NCBI GenBank assembly: GCA_051650265.1
Contig: JBOFIR010000199.1
Span: 1-15,778, forward strand
DNA: 15,778 bases
Direction of reading: 5' to 3'
Source: JBOFEH01 sp051650265
GTDB taxonomy: Bacteria; Bacillota; Clostridia; Lachnospirales; Cellulosilyticaceae
Shown piece by piece: positions 7,771-14,996 of this stretch. Each line of letters opens with the position of its first letter. Within the stretch, counting starts at the first letter, position 1. The translations under genes and the position numbers were made by a program. Below the pieces are notes generated by a model. The model saw nothing but the letters and a program-made list of their open reading frames with translations, was not told where the DNA came from and made no database searches.

Positions 7771-7829
7771 GACATTCCTAACGATACACTCCCTTGTGGT
7801 TACCCACATTTCCGCCAGTTGCGTATCCG
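7714..7829 (-). promoter_or_regulatory. ZTP (pfl) riboswitch controlling purH
   Basis: The purH leader shows the pfl architecture. P1 pairs GATACGC (7827-7821) with GTGTATC (7789-7783). A small hairpin, TGTGG-GTAA-CCACA, occupies 7808-7795. The pseudoknot pairs GGCGG (7816-7812) with CCGCC (7768-7764), which is followed by the conserved TGGGCA. This class binds ZMP/ZTP, the AICAR nucleotides that accumulate when 10-formyl-tetrahydrofolate is short. The conserved CCGCCTGGGCA also forms the 5' arm of the downstream terminator. Ligand binding should hold that arm in the pseudoknot and permit transcription, an ON switch matched to PurH's own substrate. The aptamer begins within about 15 bases of the pbuG stop. 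Confidence 0.93.
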
Positions 7830-7841
7830 GATTTTATGAAA

Positions 7842-9347
7842 TTATTTGCTACGCTTGTTAAGTACTAAGAGTTGGAAAAGTAATGCAATCACGATAATCG
7901 CTACTACTGCCCAGATAAAGTATCCTGCTAATGCACCTACGAATACATACTTACAGATAAAGATTGCAGCTACTGCTACGATTACTGTGTTAAGTTTCTT
8001 GAAGTTTGCTGTAAGTAAGTTAATGAGTACATAAGATACCACACCAAATACGATCCCTTCAGAGATACTATAAGTAAATGCCATACCAGCCATTGTTAAG
8101 AATGCTGGGATGCCTTCGCCTGCATCTTCAAAGTTAATAAGAGTCGCTGAGCCCATCATGTAGAAACCAACTGTGATGAGTGCTGGTGCTGTTGCAAATG
8201 ATGGAATTGCTAAGAAGATTGGTGAAAGGAATAATGCAACTGCGAAGAGGATCGCTACTGTTACTGCAGTAAGACCTGTTCTACCGCCTTCTGATACCCC
8301 TGATGCACTTTCAACATAAGTTGTTGTTGTAGATGTTCCAAGTACAGCCCCTACTGTTGTTGCAACTGCATCTGCAAGAAGTGCGCCTTTTACTTTTGGA
8401 AGCTTACCATCTTTGTCTAAGAAACCTGCTTTTGAAGATACACCGATGAGTGTTCCTAATGTATCAAATAAGTCTACGAATAAGAATGCAAATACGATTG
8501 CGAAGAATTCGCCTGTAAAGAGCATGCTAAAATCAAACTTCATAAACACTGGTGCGATACTTGGTACTGATAAACCATTTGAGAAGTCTGGAATCAGTGA
8601 GAAGAATCCTGGATAACTTGCCATATCTCCACTTGGGAAGAATGGTACGTAGATTCCTGTAAGCTCGCATACTACACCTAATAAATATGTAACTAAGATT
8701 CCCCATAGAATAGAACCTTTAACTTTTTTCGTAATTAATACACCAGTTAAGATCACACCTAAAATTGTAAGAATTACTGTAATCCCTACGTTATTGAATG
8801 TATAAAGTGCGCCCTCTCCAGCTAAGTTTGGATAAAGCATATTCATCTTACCAATATCAAACATTGTTACTTTTGTTGCCCCATCAGATAAAACGATGTG
8901 TGAACCTTGGAAACCGATAAATGCAATGAATAAACCGATACCAGCACCTACTGCGTGCTTAAGATTTGTTGGAATTGCATCGAAGATTGCTTCACGCACA
9001 TTGAAAAGTGACATGATCAGGAAGATAATTCCCTCTACGAATACTGCTGCTAATGCAACTTCCCAACTAATACCCATACCAAGAACAACTGAGAATGCGA
9101 AGAATGCATTGAGTCCCATACCTGGTGCTAAAGCAAATGGGTAGTTGGCAAAAAGTGCCATACATAATGTTCCGACTACTGCTGCTAATACTGTCGCTGT
9201 GAAGATTGCACCGCGATCCATACCTGTTGCAGATAAGATATTCGGGTTAACTGCTAGTATATAAGCCATTGTCATGAAAGTCGTAATACCTGCTATAACT
9301 TCTGTTTTTACCGTAGTGTTATTCTCCTTTAGTTTAAAAAACTCCAT
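7842..9347 (-). CDS. pbuG: NCS2-family (AzgA-type) guanine/hypoxanthine permease
   Basis: A polytopic membrane transporter of 501 residues that probably imports hypoxanthine and guanine with protons for salvage. AzgA/PbuG-type signatures are visible: TEVIAGITTFMTMAYILAVNP near the N terminus, ALAPGMGLNAFFAF in an early membrane segment, FVDLFDTLGTLIG in the middle, and STTTTYVESASGVSEGGRTG after it. These last two are the substrate-binding segments of the family. Roughly a dozen hydrophobic segments fill the rest. The ATG at 9347 is chosen for its AGGGGG site; the in-frame start at 9395 would overlap the promoter. No terminator follows the stop, so its transcript can enter the purH leader. 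Specificity between hypoxanthine, guanine and adenine cannot be set from sequence. Confidence 0.9.
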   Translation of the reverse strand: MEFFKLKENNTTVKTEVIAGITTFMTMAYILAVNPNILSATGMDRGAIFTATVLAAVVGTLCMALFANYPFALAPGMGLNAFFAFSVVLGMGISWEVALAAVFVEGIIFLIMSLFNVREAIFDAIPTNLKHAVGAGIGLFIAFIGFQGSHIVLSDGATKVTMFDIGKMNMLYPNLAGEGALYTFNNVGITVILTILGVILTGVLITKKVKGSILWGILVTYLLGVVCELTGIYVPFFPSGDMASYPGFFSLIPDFSNGLSVPSIAPVFMKFDFSMLFTGEFFAIVFAFLFVDLFDTLGTLIGVSSKAGFLDKDGKLPKVKGALLADAVATTVGAVLGTSTTTTYVESASGVSEGGRTGLTAVTVAILFAVALFLSPIFLAIPSFATAPALITVGFYMMGSATLINFEDAGEGIPAFLTMAGMAFTYSISEGIVFGVVSYVLINLLTANFKKLNTVIVAVAAIFICKYVFVGALAGYFIWAVVAIIVIALLFQLLVLNKRSK

Positions 9348-9390
9348 TTGAATACCCCCTGTGATTGTTTTATAATCTTTTGATATACCT

Positions 9391-9419
9391 ATCATAACTT
9401 ATTTTTATACCAATGGCAA
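9391..9419 (-). promoter_or_regulatory. Promoter of pbuG
   Basis: On the minus strand TTGCCA (9419-9414), a 17-base spacer, TATGAT (9396-9391). The leader would be about 37 bases, too short to hold a guanine riboswitch of the kind found before B. subtilis pbuG. Confidence 0.7.
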
Positions 9420-9423
9420 GTAT

Positions 9424-9467
9424 TTTTTCGAACTTTTATTTTTATTTTAAACCTAACGTTCGGCAAT
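9424..9467 (-). promoter_or_regulatory. Candidate PurR operator (paired inverted PurBoxes) upstream of pbuG
   Basis: Two inverted CGAAC cores flank an AT-rich stretch: CCGAAC on the minus strand (9463-9458) and TCGAAC on the plus strand (9428-9433), with 24 bases between them. B. subtilis PurR boxes follow AWWWCCGAACWWT in inverted pairs about 16-17 bases apart; taken as 13-base boxes the gap here is 18. The pair ends five bases before the -35 of pbuG, a gene known to belong to the PurR regulon in B. subtilis. A third core, GCGAAC, lies at 9488-9483 but lacks AT-rich flanks on one side. Confidence 0.5.
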
Positions 9468-9495
9468 CTTTTTCCATTCTTTGTTCGCCCCCCTT

Positions 9496-9945
9496 TCAGC
9501 GCCGCATACTTCTATTATTTCTATACTTTTGCATCTTTTGCCTAGTAGACGTTTTAGGCACACTGAGTAGCTTGCCATATAGGACACGATTTTCAATACG
9601 GTTGTCATCCATCATATACATACTTGATACAAAGAGCCGCCCTTGATCATCCCACTTGATGGCGACAAGTACATAGGCATCATATTTTTTGACAAGTTCA
9701 ATACACCTTTCTTCACTGAGGCTGATTCCGGCATAATCTGGGTTTTGGATAATATCTGGGATCTTCTTAAAGTAAGACTTATAGGCACGATAGTGCCTGT
9801 TTTTCATATGCTTGATCCCACCTGGATAAAGTACGATACGTCTTTCTTTAACCTCTAGGCCGAGTTTCTCTACAATTTCTAGTCGAAGTTCTCCCACCTC
9901 TTGCGTAATGTAATTGTCCTCTTTTAATAGTACATATGATTTCAT
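9496..9945 (-). CDS. PBECR-like (BECR-fold nuclease-type) domain protein
   Basis: The 149-residue product has no signal peptide or membrane segment. The core reads VLYPGGIKHMKNRH (about 38-51), then FKKIPDIIQNPDYAG, VLVAIKWDDQGRLFVSSMYMMDD and a final NRVLYGKLLS. This order, with a conserved GGIKHM-RH, an IPDIIQNPDY helix and a long strand pair, resembles the PBECR domains of the barnase-EndoU-colicin-RelE nuclease-fold group. These are otherwise found in phage polyvalent proteins and toxins. The last 20 residues are basic (KTSTRQKMQKYRNNRSMRR) and may bind nucleic acid. AGGGGAC precedes the ATG at 9945. No terminator separates it from pbuG. The family call is from memory of the pattern; substrate and role are unknown. 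Confidence 0.5.
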   Translation of the reverse strand: MKSYVLLKEDNYITQEVGELRLEIVEKLGLEVKERRIVLYPGGIKHMKNRHYRAYKSYFKKIPDIIQNPDYAGISLSEERCIELVKKYDAYVLVAIKWDDQGRLFVSSMYMMDDNRIENRVLYGKLLSVPKTSTRQKMQKYRNNRSMRR

Positions 9946-9987
9946 ACAGTCCCCTCCCCTACTGCATTCTAGTCCGCTTTATACTAT

Positions 9988-9993
9988 ATTATA
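9988..9993 (-). promoter_or_regulatory. Possible -10 box for the PBECR-like gene
   Basis: A perfect TATAAT lies on the minus strand at 9993-9988, about 43 bases before the start codon. No good -35 hexamer is found at the right distance, so only the -10 is marked. The 149-base divergent gap to the next gene (9946-10094) otherwise shows only AT-rich sequence. Confidence 0.35.
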
Positions 9994-10094
9994 CTCATAA
10001 AATTTTCTATTGTGATTAATGATTTTTTGCATACTAAGGTGCACTCGTCCATATATATGTAGTAGGACATCTTATATTAAAAAGGGGGTTTACC

Positions 10095-10715
10095 ATGTCT
10101 AGTCCTAAATTTATGGTATTTAAACTGAAAGATTTACAGATCCCTATCATCATGTTGCTTGTGGCGTTAGCAGTGTTCTCATTCTTCATGCTCACTTCTA
10201 ACAAAGCCGATGCTACGGAAAGCTTCTCACCAAACTCTACTTATGAAGACGGCATGTACGTAGCCAGTATTGCGCTCACAGATGCTGACATTGACGTGAT
10301 CGTCAACGTTAAGGACAATCAAATCACTTCTGTTGCTTTAGATGGATTTGATGACACTGAGAAAGCAATCTATCAAGACTTTGATAAGAGTATCTCTTTT
10401 ATCAACGACTACGTTACAGCTACTCAATCTCTTGAATTACCAAAAACAGAAACTCTTTCTGTTTCATCTGGTATCTTAATGGATGCAGTACGTATCGCTT
10501 TATCTGATGATCAAGAAGCTTCTATTACTACTTCTTACGAAACACCTGTAGTAGAAAACATCTCTGAAGACGGACAAAGCACTGATCAAGCAGTTGTATC
10601 TGAAGACAATACTGCTTCTGAAGACGCTGCTGACCAAAACACAGACGAAGTTGTATCTGAAGATGCTACAACTGAAACAGCACCTGAGACAGATGCTGCC
10701 GCTCCACAAAACTAA
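10095..10715 (+). CDS. Membrane-anchored protein with degenerate FMN-binding-like domain and acidic tail
   Basis: AAAGGGGG lies just before the ATG. Of 206 residues, about 17-37 form one hydrophobic segment (IPIIMLLVALAVFSFFMLT) with basic residues before it, so the rest is probably outside the cell. Residues about 50-135 follow the FMN_bind pattern: YEDGMYVAS, IDVIVNVKDNQITSV, then TLSVSSGILMDAVRIAL where the family usually has an SGAT motif. The threonine that carries covalent FMN in NqrC/RnfG proteins is absent from that motif (SSGI), so flavin attachment is doubtful. From about residue 145 the tail is acidic and repetitive, with several SED motifs (VVSED twice). Function is unknown; a structural or electrostatic surface role is possible. 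Confidence 0.65.
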   Translation: MSSPKFMVFKLKDLQIPIIMLLVALAVFSFFMLTSNKADATESFSPNSTYEDGMYVASIALTDADIDVIVNVKDNQITSVALDGFDDTEKAIYQDFDKSISFINDYVTATQSLELPKTETLSVSSGILMDAVRIALSDDQEASITTSYETPVVENISEDGQSTDQAVVSEDNTASEDAADQNTDEVVSEDATTETAPETDAAAPQN

Positions 10716-10724
10716 TACATACGC

Positions 10725-10760
10725 AAACAACGCACCTAGCTTTGCTAGATGCGTTGTTTT
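10725..10760. terminator. Bidirectional terminator between the FMN-bind-like gene and the glycyl radical operon
   Basis: AAACAACGCA (10725-10734) pairs with TGCGTTGTTT (10750-10759). An inner helix, CTAGC/GCTAG, closes on a three-base TTT loop, with one C-A mismatch between the two helices. A T-run on the right (10755-10760) terminates the rightward gene. The left side gives TTGTTTGCG for leftward transcripts, a weaker tail. Confidence 0.8.
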
Positions 10761-10763
10761 GTG

Positions 10764-12959
10764 TTAGTGCGCTGTTCGCTTCATAATCTCTGTCTGAAGC
10801 TTCTTCTCCAACGCCACAAACTGATCTGAAAAACCACCGACTCTCACGATAATATCACGATGTTTTTCAGGTTCTTTGAGTGCCTCTTCCAAAGCTTTTT
10901 TGTCTACCACATTGAGCTGCAACTGACTACCACCTTCTGCAAAGTAGGTCTCAAAGAGTACTCTTACCTTATCTCTGGCTTCATCACTTTCAAAGTGTTT
11001 CCCGTCTAGTCTTAGATTCAAGACACATGTTCCTACACAATCTTCCTGAGGGATTGCAAGTGCAGCCCCCATGGTAGATGTAGGCCCCTCTGTATCCGTT
11101 CCCTGCATTGGGCCACAGCTATCTGCAAGGGACTCACTTACGCGGCGTCCATCTGGCGTCGCACCTACATGGACGCCACAAGTTTTCCAAGATACCCATC
11201 CTATAATAGATGGCATATAGGCTGCGTCACCTCTATATCCTTTAAGTGTTTTGATCGTCTCAAAGGTAAGCCCCATCACTTCATGCGCGAGCTCTTCAAG
11301 TTCTTCATTATAGTTTCCGAACTTCGTGATGTTTTGACAGGTTGCAAGCACGTCTTCATAACCTTTATAATCCTGTGCAAAACAATCTAGAAATGCTTCC
11401 TTGCTCAGCTGGCCAAATGCCCCTTCATAAAACTGCTTGATACTATAAAGCGCATTGATCGCATTGGTACTTCCATAGATATCTGTAGAATCAAAGTTAT
11501 ACTTAGACCCTCCACCTAGAAAGCTCTTGCATTGATCAACACAGTCTCCTGTGAGAAGCGTCATGACAGGGTGTGGTGTATGTAAGCCATGTGTATGCTG
11601 CCAAAGATTGATCTGATCCCTTAGATCATGTAAGGTGACCTTGAGATCCCTTTTGTAGGCTTCATAGAAACTCTCAAAAGACTCACTCTCCAAAAACTCA
11701 TTATAGAAAGTATGCTCAAAGATATCGAGCATATTGTAAGCTACCCAAGTCGAATCACAAGTAGTCTTTCCTTGAATAAGCACCTCTGAACAGCCTGCAA
11801 AAGCATAGTTGATAGCATCTTCAAAAGGAATATTATACTGCGCCATCAATCCTTCCAAGAATAGCTTTTCATTGACAAGTGCAGGTTGCCCATACCCCTT
11901 ACCGATATTATCTAAGCATGCTGTCCATAGTTCATCTGGCATATCTTCTCTCACGCGGAGGGTAACATTTGGCGTACGCAGCCCACCGATTGCCTCAACC
12001 ACTACCTGTGTCAACTCAGAGTAGGCACCTTCTCCTGCCAGATTCGTCCCACCTATCGTCACATGTGTCGCCCCTGGGTGCCCGATACGTTTGTCAATAT
12101 CTTCAAGAAGTGCTCGGATCAGACGATACGCCTCATCTCTAGATGTCTTGCCACATGCAAGATCTGCCTCATAGTACGGTCTCAAAAGCTCATCAATACG
12201 CCCCGGCTCATAGCACTCACTTAGGAACATCAAGGCATTCATCGTAATGAATGCTTCATAGAAACTTCTAGCGGGTGCAAATGGCACATGGCGTACTGCC
12301 TCCAGAAGTCTCTTGAGATCCTCATCTGCAGGATTTTGACCAGAAGCTTCTTCTAACTGCGTTGTATAGCACGTCACATAGTAGTGCATACCTTCCAAGA
12401 CATCAATCATACCTTCAAGGAATTGCCGCTCCTCTGCCTCAAGTGCTCCTTGTAGACGCTTTTCAATCTTTGTAAGATAGCCTCCAAGTCCATGCTTAAG
12501 CACATATTCAAAATCCACGATATTATGGGTTCCCCCATGAAGAAATCGTCTAGAGATCGGAATCACATACATATTGGCTGCATTTTGCCAAATGGTACTA
12601 ATGATATGTTGTTCCTGTGGTGTGGTTGCCACCTCACGGAGTTTCTCAAAGCGTGAACCATCTAGACTACACTGTCCCATAAAATCAATCTGACAACCAT
12701 AACCATTTATATCATCATTTTGATGTCCCCACATGATTTGCGCTGGATGGTTTGCAAACAGCACTTGCCCTCTCTCATAGTTTGGCACCTGCATATTTTC
12801 AAAGTGAAAACGGCTTGCCCTTGCCCCGCGTCTTTGAAGGGTCTCATTTAGATTTTTGTAGAAAAGTGCTGCCGAATACATGCCGTGCTTTTTTAAGAAT
12901 CTCGCATATGGCGAGAGCGCTAATTCATTTTCTAATGCATCAATGGCTAATTTGCCCAT
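10764..12959 (-). CDS. Glycyl radical enzyme of unassigned subtype (PFL/dehydratase superfamily)
   Basis: A 731-residue cytosolic, oxygen-sensitive radical enzyme. The active-site segment is AGCSE with thiyl Cys390 and Glu392. The C-terminal glycyl radical loop is RVGGF (706-710), radical on Gly709. Between them lie GGGSKYNFDSTD (482-493), KFGNYNEELEELA and GATPDGRRVSESLA (599-612), all superfamily landmarks. The single cysteine followed by x-Glu, rather than the Cys-Cys of pyruvate formate-lyase, points to the dehydratase/lyase/decarboxylase side. The loop has Phe where nearly all members have Tyr. The N-terminal third is shorter and unlike those of glycerol, propanediol, choline or isethionate enzymes that I recall. 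It is the last gene of an operon with its activase and an aldo-keto reductase; GGGGGAGGAAG precedes the ATG by five bases. Annotation pipelines would probably call it formate C-acetyltransferase, which I doubt. Confidence 0.92.
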   Translation of the reverse strand: MGKLAIDALENELALSPYARFLKKHGMYSAALFYKNLNETLQRRGARASRFHFENMQVPNYERGQVLFANHPAQIMWGHQNDDINGYGCQIDFMGQCSLDGSRFEKLREVATTPQEQHIISTIWQNAANMYVIPISRRFLHGGTHNIVDFEYVLKHGLGGYLTKIEKRLQGALEAEERQFLEGMIDVLEGMHYYVTCYTTQLEEASGQNPADEDLKRLLEAVRHVPFAPARSFYEAFITMNALMFLSECYEPGRIDELLRPYYEADLACGKTSRDEAYRLIRALLEDIDKRIGHPGATHVTIGGTNLAGEGAYSELTQVVVEAIGGLRTPNVTLRVREDMPDELWTACLDNIGKGYGQPALVNEKLFLEGLMAQYNIPFEDAINYAFAGCSEVLIQGKTTCDSTWVAYNMLDIFEHTFYNEFLESESFESFYEAYKRDLKVTLHDLRDQINLWQHTHGLHTPHPVMTLLTGDCVDQCKSFLGGGSKYNFDSTDIYGSTNAINALYSIKQFYEGAFGQLSKEAFLDCFAQDYKGYEDVLATCQNITKFGNYNEELEELAHEVMGLTFETIKTLKGYRGDAAYMPSIIGWVSWKTCGVHVGATPDGRRVSESLADSCGPMQGTDTEGPTSTMGAALAIPQEDCVGTCVLNLRLDGKHFESDEARDKVRVLFETYFAEGGSQLQLNVVDKKALEEALKEPEKHRDIIVRVGGFSDQFVALEKKLQTEIMKRTAH

Positions 12960-12972
12960 CGCTTCCTCCCCC

Positions 12973-13935
12973 TTATACTGGATTACCTAGACGAAGCACA
13001 TCTTCTCTCATACGTGCTGCATCTTCTCTAGAAATCGTTACACGTGCTGCCTGAGCTGTATCATGGATATGCTCTGGTTTTCTTGCCCCACATAGGACAT
13101 AACTGATGCCACGTTGCATCCCTGTCCATGCTGTCACAAGCTGTGCCATAGTACAGTTGTATTTGCGTGTCAAATCTGACCAGCCGTTTAGCATCTGAAT
13201 CACACGGATACGATTGTCTGCTTGATACCATGCAATACCTGCTCTAGCTTCTTTCTCCCCTACTACATAGTCCATCCCCACCTTACCTGTGAGTAACCCC
13301 TGCTCAAGTGGTGAATACGCCATAATCTTGATCTTGTTGGCTTCACAGATTGGTACGAGTTCTTCCTCTATACGGCGATCCAGCATACTGTATTTCTCTT
13401 GGATCACATCCAGCTCACCTGCTGCCACATACGCTTTGATATGGTCTTGATCCACATTGGATGCCCCAATCTGGCGGATCATCCCTTGCGCCTTGAGATC
13501 CATGAGGCACTTCATCGTCTCCGCGATCGGTGTCTTGGCTGGTTCTACTGCCTGCCAGTGTGTAAAGTAGATATCAATATAATCGGTATCTAGTCTTCTC
13601 AGGCTCATCTCCAATTCTCTCTTGATCGTATCTGGCTCCAAGCAGCGTTTTACTTTGTGCCCTGCTTGCTCAAAGAAGTCTGCACCGCGTTCATCATGCC
13701 ACCAAAGTCCACACTTGGTAGAGAGGATCACTTGATCTCGCTTACCTTTGATCCCCTTACCAACCACTTCTTCACTATAACCAAACCCATAAGCAGGTGC
13801 TGTATCAATCAGTGTGATGCCCTCATTGATCGCTTCTCTGATTGTTTCAATTGAGCGCGCTTCATCTGAGTCGCCCCACCATTCGCCCCCACCAATTGCC
13901 CATGTTCCAAGACCTAACTTTGATACTTCAACCAT
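12973..13935 (-). CDS. Aldo-keto reductase
   Basis: A 320-residue soluble NAD(P)H-dependent oxidoreductase interconverting aldehydes or ketones and alcohols. The catalytic tetrad is complete: Asp44 and Tyr49 in DTAPAYGFGYSE, Lys74 in LSTKCG, His126 in YFTHWQ. The IGASN segment and the YSPLEQGLLTGK segment that follow are typical of the IolS/YhdN-like (AKR11) group. GAAGGAG inside the end of the activase gene lies nine bases before the ATG, and the activase stop is one base away (TAAGATG), so translation is probably coupled. Its place between activase and glycyl radical enzyme suggests it reduces the carbonyl product of the radical enzyme or makes its substrate. Which, cannot be told from sequence. 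Confidence 0.93.
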   Translation of the reverse strand: MVEVSKLGLGTWAIGGGEWWGDSDEARSIETIREAINEGITLIDTAPAYGFGYSEEVVGKGIKGKRDQVILSTKCGLWWHDERGADFFEQAGHKVKRCLEPDTIKRELEMSLRRLDTDYIDIYFTHWQAVEPAKTPIAETMKCLMDLKAQGMIRQIGASNVDQDHIKAYVAAGELDVIQEKYSMLDRRIEEELVPICEANKIKIMAYSPLEQGLLTGKVGMDYVVGEKEARAGIAWYQADNRIRVIQMLNGWSDLTRKYNCTMAQLVTAWTGMQRGISYVLCGARKPEHIHDTAQAARVTISREDAARMREDVLRLGNPV

Positions 13936-13936
13936 C

Positions 13937-14848
13937 TTACTTCACTCCTTCTATTTTTAAATTTAATAGCGTTTGCCACTTAGCCTTCATCTCTTCTGTT
14001 GGTACTTCAAATACTTCCCGCTCAGTAAGCCCATGACGCCTCAGCTTACCTGTTCCCAGCTCATGATAAGGCATGAGCTGTATGCCTACACAATGTTGCA
14101 GCGACCTTCCCAGCTCAGCCAAAGCTTCAAAGTGCGCCTCTCTATCATTGACGCCTGGGATGATCGGACATCTCAATTTGACTGGCACCCCTGCTGCATC
14201 AATCTTGCCAAGATTACTCAGGATCTGCTTTCGACTACACCCTACATAGGCAAGATGTCTGGCTTCATCCGTTTCCTTGATATCAAAGAGGAATAAGTCT
14301 GTGTAGGGCAATACAGCTTCAATTGCCGCATCTCTCACAGCACCACTCGTCTCCACACATGTATGGAGCCCAATACTCTTGGCATGTCTAAGAAGCGCTA
14401 CCACAAACTCAGCTTGCCAAAGCGGCTCACCGCCTGATACAGTCAGCCCACCACCAGACCTTCTAAAAAACCTTTCATCGGATATGACTGCATGCATCAC
14501 TTCATCTACTGTATACTGCTTACCACATAAACTGAGTGCCTCTCTTGGGCAGCACTTGATACACGCCCCACAGCTTTGACACTGGGCGCTATCTAACACA
14601 TGCACCTGCCCATCAGCCTCAGACTGCCACCTATGACAACCTTGCTGACATATCTGAATACATTTTCCACATTGGGTACATTTATTCTGATCCCAAGCAA
14701 TACCCGGATTCTTACTGAGGCTCTCAGGATTGTGACACCACTTACATCTGAGTGGGCACCCCTTCATGAATACCGTCGTACGAATCCCTGGGCCATCATC
14801 TGTACAAAATCTTTGTATATTAAAAATCATGCCTGTCTCTTTTTTCAT
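13937..14848 (-). CDS. Glycyl radical enzyme activase (radical SAM)
   Basis: This enzyme uses S-adenosylmethionine and a [4Fe-4S] cluster to abstract hydrogen from the glycine of its partner enzyme. The radical SAM triad is C31-x3-C35-x2-C38 (CPLRCKWC). A ferredoxin-like insert carries two further cluster motifs: C57, C60, C63, C67 and C90, C93, C96, C100. This insert is typical of activases for dehydratase-type glycyl radical enzymes and absent from the short PFL activase. GGLTVSGGEP supplies the SAM-binding GGE. At 303 residues it is full length. The ATG at 14848 has AGGGGG 12 bases upstream, a long spacing; an in-frame ATG at 14830 (MIFNIQRF) is a realistic alternative start. It is the first gene of the operon, divergent from the AraC-type regulator. 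Confidence 0.95.
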   Translation of the reverse strand: MKKETGMIFNIQRFCTDDGPGIRTTVFMKGCPLRCKWCHNPESLSKNPGIAWDQNKCTQCGKCIQICQQGCHRWQSEADGQVHVLDSAQCQSCGACIKCCPREALSLCGKQYTVDEVMHAVISDERFFRRSGGGLTVSGGEPLWQAEFVVALLRHAKSIGLHTCVETSGAVRDAAIEAVLPYTDLFLFDIKETDEARHLAYVGCSRKQILSNLGKIDAAGVPVKLRCPIIPGVNDREAHFEALAELGRSLQHCVGIQLMPYHELGTGKLRRHGLTEREVFEVPTEEMKAKWQTLLNLKIEGVK

Positions 14849-14895
14849 CTCTCTATCTATCCCCCTGAGACTGATGGGTGATCATACCCTTATTT

Positions 14896-14960
14896 TTATA
14901 GTGTCATAAGTAGTATAAGTCTTGATGTTTTGAGGTGTAAATATTATTATAGTGTCATGA
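14896..14960. promoter_or_regulatory. Two direct repeats, probable regulator sites in the divergent gap
   Basis: TTATAGTGTCATAA (14896-14909) and TTATAGTGTCATGA (14947-14960) differ at one base and start 51 bases apart, close to five helical turns. Each is followed by ATAAG within ten bases. On the minus strand both contain TGACACTATAA, and the right copy gives a TATAAT (14951-14946) usable as a -10 for the operon with no good -35, as expected for an activator-dependent promoter. The neighbouring AraC-family protein is the obvious candidate binder; binding itself is inference. Confidence 0.5.
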
Positions 14961-14996
14961 ATATAAGAATATTGAACACCAACAAGGAGACTTATT

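Noticed and set aside
7674..7775. In-frame N-terminal extension of purH
   Set aside because: It would encode the riboswitch terminator hairpin and T-run. The family N terminus and a good ribosome binding site both point to 7673.
9348..9390. Guanine riboswitch before pbuG
   Set aside because: The leader after the promoter is only about 40 bases and lacks the aptamer's conserved junction.
10764..12959. Calling the glycyl radical enzyme pyruvate formate-lyase (pflB)
   Set aside because: PFL has a Cys-Cys pair at the active site; here there is a single Cys in GCSE, and the activase carries the two-cluster ferredoxin insert that the PFL activase lacks.
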